Origin: CAZSPL01 sp964608735
GTDB taxonomy: Bacteria > JAJVIF01 > JAPKYR01 > CAZSPL01
Assembly (NCBI GenBank): GCA_964608735.1
Contig: CAZSPL010000176.1
Coordinates: 1 to 8,885, forward strand
DNA length: 8,885 nucleotides
Direction of reading: 5' to 3'
In this document: positions 1 to 5,448 of the stretch, one piece after another
How positions within the stretch are numbered: the first letter of the stretch is position 1
Layout of the letters: each line of letters begins with the position of its first letter
The notes under the pieces: model-generated
Told to the model about the DNA's origin: nothing
Seen by the model: the letters and a program-made list of their open reading frames with translations, nothing else
Databases searched by the model: none
Program-made: the position numbers and the translations under genes

Positions 1-404
1 GATATTTCACCATACAAACCGGCCTTAGCTCCAGCGAGATTGTCTATGATTCCGGCTACGCTTTCATCGGTTCGCAATCCGCCCACCGCATTTATGTGGT
101 CGATGTCGAACCGTTCAGTTCGGCGGAATTAAAAACTACGGTCGAAGGTTATAGTTATTTCGACAAATCATTGGCTCTCTCTTACGCCAATGGTTTCGTT
201 CTGACCGGCGGCGATGACACTTATGACAACAATACCTGGTGGATTGTCGATGCCACGACTCCGGATACCGCGTCTGTGCAGACATATTCCGTATTAACAG
301 ACGGCCAAACGGCCATCTATGACATCAAGACAAAGGGGAACGAGGCCTATATAATATACCAGCGCTACACCTATATGTACGTTCGCACCTACACGCTGTG
401 GTGA
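1..404 (+). CDS. C-terminal end of a beta-propeller-like (LVIVD-type) protein, 5' end outside window
   Basis: An open frame runs from the window edge (first full codon at base 3) to TGA at 402-404, giving 133 visible residues with no stop; the GTG at 96 is an internal codon and not a believable start. The text is rich in aromatic and small polar residues and has beta-strand periodicity. Segments such as AFIGSQSAHRIYVVDVEPFS and NNTWWIVDATTPDTASVQTY follow the pattern 'visible strand, then I/V-V-D-(V/A)-x-x-P/F' typical of LVIVD beta-propeller repeats of secreted proteins. At least two such units are visible and the protein ends with a last beta strand (YMYVRTYTLW), as propellers often do. An extracytoplasmic structural or binding role is inferred; no catalytic residues are visible. 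The gene stops 26 bp before the left end of the insertion sequence, so it is not interrupted by it. Another beta-propeller type is possible. Confidence 0.55.
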   Translation, partial: YFTIQTGLSSSEIVYDSGYAFIGSQSAHRIYVVDVEPFSSAELKTTVEGYSYFDKSLALSYANGFVLTGGDDTYDNNTWWIVDATTPDTASVQTYSVLTDGQTAIYDIKTKGNEAYIIYQRYTYMYVRTYTLW

Positions 405-430
405 TTCCCGTTGACCCCCCCTCCGGGTAC

Positions 431-452
431 CTCACACTTCACCCTAACGTTT
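431..452 (+). repeat. IS terminal inverted repeat, left end (transposase 3' side)
   Basis: Begins CTCACACTTCACCCTAACG and continues for three T. It matches the reverse complement of 1879-1900 at 21 of 22 positions; the only difference is C versus T at position 10. The match stops at both edges, which defines the element ends. Confidence 0.92.
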
Positions 453-468
453 CATAAGTATATGGGAA

Positions 469-1773
469 TTATGAAGTTTTGGAAGAGCGATTGGTAATGG
501 CGCGGATAAAATTCAGCAGTTCATTTGCGGTGGTGGGATTGGCGCTCATGGCGAGAACCAACCGTCCCTGAGGGTGGGTAAACCTTCCCGCGCGGTTGAT
601 GAGCGAGCATCTCAATGTGTTCAAGGTGCGGAAGTTCCACGCCGCGGGCCGCTTGATACGCGCTTTTGCGACCGGCGGCCCGGCGAGCATCTGCAGCTCC
701 CTCGCAAGATTGTGGGCAAGCATCGAGCAAAGGGAGTACACATGGTTCGCCACCAGGTCGAAAGTGGGAATATATCCGAGAGCGGCGCATTGTTTCGCTT
801 CACCGATCAAACCCTCCTGCGAACCGCGGCCGTTGTGGAACAACACCACATCACCCGCCCGCTCGCGTTTGTTGGTGACGATCACCTTGTATTCATAACC
901 GTACTCGCGGGGCTCAAACAGGTCGAGCTGGAGGGGTTCCCTTCTTTGCACTTTCACTTTTTTCCTCACCAGGATGAATCTGAATTTCCTCTCCCATGAC
1001 CTTGGTTTCCACCTCACATCGAAGAACGACCAGGTCCGATCGATCCTGTGCCATCGCACTCGGTCCTCTATCATCTGCTTCAATTGCGGCATGTGAGAGA
1101 ATGGGACAGTCGCGGTGAACTCGACTTTCTCATCGTCAAGCATTTCCATGATCTCCTTTTTAAAAAAGGCGCCGTCGAGGCGCGATTCCAACGACGCCCG
1201 GGGGCATTCGGCGCGCACCCGTGCTATGCATCCAGCCATGAACTCCGGTGCCCCGTTGGAGTCGTGAGCATTGCCGGGGCGGTGATGAAGATCGAAGAAC
1301 TGCCCGGTCTGAGCGACCGTGCAGAAAAGCGGATGATAGCTGCGCGCCCCTCTGCGACCGGGATTGTAGCCCACCGCCGTCCCCTGTGCATGCTTCTGAG
1401 TGGACAATACCGAGCCGTCGAAGTCCAGTGTGATGCGGTCGAATCCCGCGCGACGAAGTGCCTCGAGCACAAGCCTGCGCAAACCCAAAAGCCGCATGAC
1501 AAGCGGATCATCGCGATAGTAATCGACATCGCGCAACTTGCGAAACCCGATGATGATGTGCACGATGAGAAGTAACACCACCGCGTGACGGCTGAAACAC
1601 TTCGACCCCTTCACATGCCTGAAACACCCGCGCAGCCTGCGCGTCAAATCCAAACGCTTGAATAATACCTGGAATACCAAAAGCCCGGCGAACGATGTCA
1701 GGCGCTGTTCGCTGAAACGCAACTCCGGGATCATATGGAAATTCACTGAATTTTGTGCTTTACTTAACTTCAC
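469..1773 (-). CDS. IS1380-family transposase (DDE)
   Basis: A 434-residue DDE transposase that would cut and join the element at its inverted repeats. Length fits the family. The first catalytic aspartate lies in LDFDGS (D117 or D119), the second in SRLDGAFF (D200), and the acidic third residue in RGSQEGLIGEAK (E320 or E325), which corresponds to the family's N/G-x-x-E-x-x-I-x-E-x-K block. That block is followed by the helical FDLVANHVYSLCSMLAHNL segment, also typical. The start is GTG at 1773: GGAGG on the minus strand (1783-1787) lies 9 nt upstream. A later in-frame ATG (residue 14) is an alternative. The frame has no interruption and the stop TAA at 469-471 is 16 bp inside the left repeat. 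The antisense frames inside it are shadows. Confidence 0.92.
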   Translation of the reverse strand: MKLSKAQNSVNFHMIPELRFSEQRLTSFAGLLVFQVLFKRLDLTRRLRGCFRHVKGSKCFSRHAVVLLLIVHIIIGFRKLRDVDYYRDDPLVMRLLGLRRLVLEALRRAGFDRITLDFDGSVLSTQKHAQGTAVGYNPGRRGARSYHPLFCTVAQTGQFFDLHHRPGNAHDSNGAPEFMAGCIARVRAECPRASLESRLDGAFFKKEIMEMLDDEKVEFTATVPFSHMPQLKQMIEDRVRWHRIDRTWSFFDVRWKPRSWERKFRFILVRKKVKVQRREPLQLDLFEPREYGYEYKVIVTNKRERAGDVVLFHNGRGSQEGLIGEAKQCAALGYIPTFDLVANHVYSLCSMLAHNLARELQMLAGPPVAKARIKRPAAWNFRTLNTLRCSLINRAGRFTHPQGRLVLAMSANPTTANELLNFIRAITNRSSKTS

Positions 1774-1878
1774 TTGCGGTGGCCTCCGGGCTCTGATGGA
1801 ATTTGTTGAACACCATATTCTTAACCAGATCCCCCGCGCCCCGCAAGTTCTTTCTTGGAAATTAAAAGGGTATTTTTA

Positions 1879-1900
1879 AAACGTTAGGGTAAAGTGTGAG
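1879..1900 (-). repeat. IS terminal inverted repeat, right end (transposase 5' side)
   Basis: Read on the minus strand it begins CTCACACTTTACCCTAACG and pairs with 431-452 over 22 bp with a single mismatch. It lies about 105 bp upstream of the transposase start, leaving room for the transposase promoter inside the element. Confidence 0.92.
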
Positions 1901-2023
1901 CCAGCTAACTTAAAAACGCCGCTGTCCCCGAATTTCTCCCCTGTAATCGCATCTAAATCCTTGGTATCATGTTGAGGCGGGTAGGTGAATCCGTCTGATG
2001 AAAGCCGGATTTTCGAATTTTAT
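1901..2023. other. Intergenic stretch between the IS and the lipoprotein gene
   Basis: No gene. The part next to the IS (about 1901-1941) reads AAAACGCCGCTGTCCCCG then AATTTCTCCCC, a style of 'GGGGACAG' sequence that, from memory, recurs as intergenic filler in several environmental genomes; I cannot confirm copy number here. A TATCAT box at 1965-1970 resembles a -10 element but I see no convincing -35 partner. Confidence 0.4.
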
Positions 2024-2030
2024 GAGAGGG
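2024..2030 (+). promoter_or_regulatory. Ribosome binding site that decides the lipoprotein start
   Basis: GAGAGGG lies 5 nt upstream of ATG 2036. The frame stays open back to a GTG at 1985, but the extra 17 residues are charged and would put a non-signal sequence in front of the lipoprotein signal peptide, and no comparable Shine-Dalgarno precedes that GTG. ATG 2036 (or ATG 2057, seven codons later) is therefore the better start. Confidence 0.65.
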
Positions 2031-2035
2031 TCTAT

Positions 2036-5000
2036 ATGCTGAACAAAAATCCTTTAATGAAAATCAAATATATGTTTGCGGCGGCGATGCTCATCCTCGC
2101 CGGATGCTCCGGCGGCGGCGCGATGCCGCTTTCGCCCGACGCGGGGATGCCGTCATCACCGCTCGTCGACAGGCAGCCGGAATCGTCGCACAGCCTCTGG
2201 GGCATGTGGAATTTCACCCTCGACATCAACGCGATGAAAATCGTCCCCGTGCCGGTACGCGGGACGATGGCGCACTATGATGTCACCGACTATCTCACTC
2301 CCCCCGCCTGCGACAACTGTCTCGCGGTCGAAGCCCTCGAATTCATCCCCGCCGAAAAATATCTGAAGATACAAGTGATCCTGACGAATGAGACGCCGGT
2401 GTCGGCATGCGATGTGCGCGGCATACTTCTCCCGCAGTCGGAAAACGTCCAACTCCTCAACCCCGATTCATACACCGGCCTGTGGGACGACGGCGGCGAT
2501 ATCACCCTCAACCCGTTCAAGGCGTTCGCGACCGATCAGCCGTCGAGGATATTCGCCGCGGGTAATTCGCACGCCGCCGTTTATGAACTTCGCTTTTCGA
2601 AATTCAATGAACTCCTGACACTCCCGTTCGCGATCGATGTCTCATGGCCCGGCAACTGCCGCGAGCCGTATGAGGTAAGCGGCATCACGCAGCTCGAATC
2701 GATTGAATCCCTCGGCGGCTCGACCGAAGTATGGATAAACGTTTATGACTGGCAGTTTGATGCGCAGGATGTTTCCATCGATGCCACACCCATCGGCGGC
2801 GATATCGTCGAATTCACATACGACTCCGACACCCTCTGGCGGGCGACCGTCGAGACCGACCAGTACAACACCGGCGGCGATTACCGCATGCTCATCTCGG
2901 CGGGCTCCGCGGGTACGGCGCTGAAGCTTTATAACTACATCGATTTCAACATCGCGCCATGTTTCCCCGAGGGGAATGAGATATGGCAGGATGCCACTCC
3001 CCTCGCGCTCGGCGATAACACCGGCTCGCAGGTTGTATGCGCCGATGACAAGGCCGACTGGTATAAATTTGTCTTCTACGAACACCTCTACGGCGAGGCG
3101 CGGTTCGTTTATGAATCCGACTTCGGGCATTCGGACATGACCCTCTACGGAAGCGACCCCGATGCCGGCTTCATCAAATGGAAACAGGCATTCTATCCCG
3201 ATGATATCGTCATGGACCTCGGCGCGCTCGACCTCGACCCCGGCGTGTACCATCTCCGCATAAGGCATCTCGATGAGGACATGGACATACGTCAATACAC
3301 GCTCTACCTCAGCGCCACCGATTCGCCGTGTTTTCCCGACGGGAATGACGATTATGAAACCGCGCTGAATCTCGTCTCCGGCTCGGGAAGCGGCCAGCAG
3401 TATGTATGCGAGACCGACCCCGAGGACTGGTATATATTCGACTATTCCGGCGCCGAGGGCGAAATGCTCAAGCTCGAAATCCTGAATGCCACCGGTCCCG
3501 CCCAACTTACGCTGTACACATCGGCGCAGGCCCTCGACCCCGAGGGGGCGAATATCGCGCAGGCCGATGCCGACCCGACGACGGCTTTCGATTTATATGC
3601 ACTCGGTTTATCGTCCGACACATATTATGCCCGCGTGCGCAATACCGGGGCGAATCCCGACGAGCGCGAATACCGCGTGAGCCTCGGACAGGGAAGCGGG
3701 TGGGCTGAGTCGTGGGGCGGAAGCGGCGATGACGAACCGCTCGCGATGGCCACCGACCCGCTGGGAAATATTTATATCGCAGGTAATTTCGACTCTTCGT
3801 CGGCCGACTTCGACCCGGGCCCCGGCGTAAGCAACCTCGCGGCGGTCGGAGGCACCGATGTCTTCTTCGCGAAATATACCGCCGCGGGCGACCTCGCGTG
3901 GGCATATTCAATCGGCGGCCCCGGCGACGAAGCCGCGTGCGACATCGCCGTCGGACAGGCGGGCAATGTTTATGTCGCGGGATATTTCGACAGCCCGGTC
4001 GACTTCGACCCGGGACCCGGCAACGTCGGGCTCGAACCCGAAGCGGGCCGCGATGCCTGGGCGTGCAAATTCACGAACAGCGGCGCATTGACCTGGGCGG
4101 CGGCATTCAACAGCCCGTCCGACAGCCGCGCCACCGGCATATTCCCCGACAACGCCGGGAATGCATGCATCACCGGATACTTCGCGTCGAGCGTCGACCT
4201 CGACCCCGGCGCAGGGGAGCAGAGCGTCAGCGCCGCCGCGATGGATGATGTCTTCGCCGTGAAGCTCAATACATCCGGCGCGTACATGTGGGGCAAATCC
4301 TGGGGCGGAACATTCAACGACAGGAGCGAAGATATCGTTCTCGACGGCAGCGGGAATTTATTCATCGTCGGCTCATTCGCGGGCATTGTTGATTTCAATC
4401 CCGGCACGAGCGAGTACATCCTGCACGGCGGACTGACCGATGACGCGCCGTACGCGTTCATGTGCAGCTTGAATCCGAGCGGCGAATTCCGCGGCGCGCG
4501 CTCGTGGGGCGGAAGCGGTGTCAATCGCGCGCTCGGCATCGCGCGGGACGGCATCGCGTATGTCTATGTCGTCGGCACGTGCGGCGTGGCGGGCGGCGGA
4601 CTCATCGACATCGATCCCGGCCCGGGCGTCGACCAGCAGGCTTCGGGGACTGTGAGCAATTTCATCATCAAGCTCGAGCTCGACGGCGATTATGCGTGGG
4701 GACGAATATTCGGTGAGAGCGGCGTCGCGGCGATGGGTGTCGCGGTCTCAGGCGCGTCGGTGTATACATGCGGCGACGGCGGCTCCGGTGATTACGACCC
4801 GGGGCCGGATATCGACAATCACGACGCCGGTGTGTTTCTCACGAAATTCGATACGTCTGGGAATTACCAGTGGACGCGCACGTGGTGCAACGACCAGGGT
4901 TACGACCTGGCGAGCGCCGTCGCGGCGAGCGCATCCGAAGCGGCATACGTGGTGGGCAGGTTCGATTCGTCCGCCGATTTCGACCCCGGCCCCGCGGTGT

Positions 5001-5065
5001 TCGAACTCATCCCGTCATCCGCCGACATCTTCCTCGCCAAATTCCTGCCTGATGGGTATTGGTAG
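2036..5065 (+). CDS. Secreted lipoprotein: N-terminal novel module, two PPC-like domains, seven-blade SBBP beta-propeller
   Basis: A 1009-residue putative surface lipoprotein. Residues 1-24 form a lipoprotein signal peptide (two Lys, hydrophobic core, lipobox LAGC with C24 as the lipidated cysteine). Residues about 51-305 are a module shared with the convergent sulfotransferase gene; landmarks are DVRG (126-129), NPDSYTGLW (142-150), NPFKAF (159-164), WPGNCREPY (204-212) and WINVYDWQ (233-240). Residues about 309-427 and 432-552 are two related PPC-like beta-sandwich domains, each starting CFPxGN with DWY downstream. Residues 556-1009 hold seven repeats of 58-68 residues with a W-x-x-S-W-G-G start, GNxYxxG strand and DxDPGPG loop: an SBBP-type propeller, probably closed with seven blades and ending exactly at the stop codon. 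No catalytic site is visible, so binding, adhesion or structural function is inferred. Codons strongly favour G/C in third position. It faces the downstream sulfotransferase gene tail to tail. Confidence 0.88.
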   Translation: MLNKNPLMKIKYMFAAAMLILAGCSGGGAMPLSPDAGMPSSPLVDRQPESSHSLWGMWNFTLDINAMKIVPVPVRGTMAHYDVTDYLTPPACDNCLAVEALEFIPAEKYLKIQVILTNETPVSACDVRGILLPQSENVQLLNPDSYTGLWDDGGDITLNPFKAFATDQPSRIFAAGNSHAAVYELRFSKFNELLTLPFAIDVSWPGNCREPYEVSGITQLESIESLGGSTEVWINVYDWQFDAQDVSIDATPIGGDIVEFTYDSDTLWRATVETDQYNTGGDYRMLISAGSAGTALKLYNYIDFNIAPCFPEGNEIWQDATPLALGDNTGSQVVCADDKADWYKFVFYEHLYGEARFVYESDFGHSDMTLYGSDPDAGFIKWKQAFYPDDIVMDLGALDLDPGVYHLRIRHLDEDMDIRQYTLYLSATDSPCFPDGNDDYETALNLVSGSGSGQQYVCETDPEDWYIFDYSGAEGEMLKLEILNATGPAQLTLYTSAQALDPEGANIAQADADPTTAFDLYALGLSSDTYYARVRNTGANPDEREYRVSLGQGSGWAESWGGSGDDEPLAMATDPLGNIYIAGNFDSSSADFDPGPGVSNLAAVGGTDVFFAKYTAAGDLAWAYSIGGPGDEAACDIAVGQAGNVYVAGYFDSPVDFDPGPGNVGLEPEAGRDAWACKFTNSGALTWAAAFNSPSDSRATGIFPDNAGNACITGYFASSVDLDPGAGEQSVSAAAMDDVFAVKLNTSGAYMWGKSWGGTFNDRSEDIVLDGSGNLFIVGSFAGIVDFNPGTSEYILHGGLTDDAPYAFMCSLNPSGEFRGARSWGGSGVNRALGIARDGIAYVYVVGTCGVAGGGLIDIDPGPGVDQQASGTVSNFIIKLELDGDYAWGRIFGESGVAAMGVAVSGASVYTCGDGGSGDYDPGPDIDNHDAGVFLTKFDTSGNYQWTRTWCNDQGYDLASAVAASASEAAYVVGRFDSSADFDPGPAVFELIPSSADIFLAKFLPDGYW
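2960..3691 (+). repeat. Tandem pair of PPC-like domains within the lipoprotein
   Basis: Protein-level duplication. Copy 1 (residues 309-427) and copy 2 (432-552) both open with C-F-P-(E/D)-G-N-(E/D), have a second cysteine exactly 26 residues later (C309/C335 and C432/C458), then D-W-Y, and end with a Y-x-L/V-x-L strand. This order matches bacterial pre-peptidase C-terminal (PPC) type domains, which are common linkers in secreted proteins. The conserved cysteine pair suggests one disulfide per domain, formed outside the cytoplasm. Confidence 0.65.
3701..5062 (+). repeat. Seven SBBP-type propeller repeats with DxDPGPG loops
   Basis: The loop motif occurs at residues 591, 656, 721, 786, 858, 919 and 981 (DFDPGPG, DFDPGPG, DLDPGAG, DFNPG, DIDPGPG, DYDPGPD, DFDPGPA). 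Spacings are 65, 65, 65, 72, 61 and 62 residues. Different codons are used for the same residues in different copies, so this is an old protein repeat and not a recent DNA duplication. Acidic residues and glycines in the loop suggest calcium binding, by analogy only. Confidence 0.85.
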
Positions 5066-5177
5066 GGAAAAGGGACAGTCACCTGTTCTTGTTGTAGCGC
5101 AGGCATCCTGCCTGCCATAGAAAATTATCCTCTTTGTGGTGCGGGCGTCCCGCCTGCTCTGGGAACACGGGCAGCCT
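5066..5177. repeat. Dispersed palindromic repeats of the GCAGGC/GCGGGC type
   Basis: Two related stem-loops lie just after the lipoprotein stop codon. The first, at 5099-5115, is GCAGGCA-TCC-TGCCTGC (7-bp perfect stem, 3-nt loop). The second, at 5141-5157, is GCGGGCG-TCC-CGCCTGC (same layout, same TCC loop, one G:T pair). They sit in similar settings (TTGTAGC before the first, TTTGTGGT before the second). A T-rich tract does not follow directly, so they are poor rho-independent terminators but could protect the mRNA 3' end. The family resembles REP-type repeats that are widespread between genes of several environmental bacterial groups. Confidence 0.7.
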
Positions 5178-5357
5178 GGGCCTGTTGAAAAAGTCGGGTA
5201 GCGCGTATCTATTCGCACTCTTGTGCGACGGCGGAGCCGTGATGCGCGCTTGCCGATACGGGCGGATTTCCGCATCGAGCATTCAAGCGTATCGCAGTTT
5301 CATGTCGCTCAAATCCGCCCTACCCAATTCCAGCATGCATCCTTTTTCAACAGGCCC
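5178..5357. mobile_element. MITE-like 180-bp element with 16-bp terminal inverted repeats
   Basis: The ends GGGCCTGTTGAAAAAG (5178-5193) and CTTTTTCAACAGGCCC (5342-5357) are perfect inverted repeats. The interior has no gene but many nested palindromes: GGGTAG/CTACCC (5196-5201 with 5320-5325), a TCGCAC-TCTT-GTGCGA hairpin (5213-5228), an ACGGC-GGA-GCCGT hairpin (5228-5240), CGATACG/CGTATCG (5254-5260 with 5288-5294) and GGGCGGATTT/AAATCCGCCC (5260-5269 with 5311-5320). If the ends are taken one base in, CTG flanks both sides as a possible 3-bp duplication, but this is too short to trust. A non-autonomous element moved by a transposase coded elsewhere is the best reading. Confidence 0.65.
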
Positions 5358-5361
5358 TGCC

Positions 5362-5375
5362 TGCCTGCGCTACAA
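5362..5375 (-). repeat. Inverted copy of the TTGTAGCGCAGGCA repeat
   Basis: On the minus strand this reads TTGTAGCGCAGGCA, identical over 14 bp to 5092-5105 on the plus strand. The two copies bracket the second palindrome and the MITE-like element, and each faces the 3' end of the neighbouring gene in the same sense. The remaining stretch to the sulfotransferase stop (5376-5448) holds a T6 run in the gene's direction without a stem, and a 9-bp direct repeat TGCCTCTAT (5423-5431 and 5441-5449). Confidence 0.7.
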
Positions 5376-5448
5376 TCAGGACAATTGCTCTTTTGACCCC
5401 GTAAAAAAGCACCATTCGCGACTGCCTCTATATTTTTTCGTGCCTCTA

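Larger units (their letters stand above)
431..1900 (-). mobile_element. Complete IS1380-family insertion sequence
   Basis: A 1470-bp element bounded by near-perfect inverted repeats (431-452 and 1879-1900) and holding one full-length transposase gene on the minus strand. The family call rests on the transposase. No direct target duplication is visible: the four bases left of the element are GTAC and the four to the right are CCAG, whereas the family normally duplicates about 4-5 bp. The element sits 26 bp after one gene and 135 bp before the next, so it disrupts neither. With intact ends and an uninterrupted transposase it looks potentially active, but the missing duplication suggests old insertion, flank drift, or recombination with another copy. 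Confidence 0.9.

Noticed and set aside
1048..1575. 175-codon plus-strand open frame inside the transposase gene
   Set aside because: Antisense shadow of the transposase with no independent support.
1942..1970. Possible promoter for the propeller lipoprotein (TGTAAT, 17 bp, TATCAT)
   Set aside because: The -10 is fair but the -35 matches the consensus poorly, so it is not reported as a feature.
1985..2035. GTG 1985 as an upstream start of the propeller lipoprotein
   Set aside because: It adds a charged stretch before the lipoprotein signal peptide and lacks the ribosome binding site that ATG 2036 has.
2642..3505. 287-codon open frame on the minus strand inside the propeller lipoprotein gene
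   Set aside because: It is antisense to a well supported gene; its openness follows from the strong G/C third-position bias, and the peptide has no recognisable domain or start signal.
3701..5062. Regular repeats considered as a CRISPR or DNA tandem array
   Set aside because: Spacing of 174-204 bp and varied codons show they are protein-level propeller repeats.
5401..5448. Possible terminator of the sulfotransferase gene at the T6 run
   Set aside because: No GC-rich stem precedes the T run on the minus strand.
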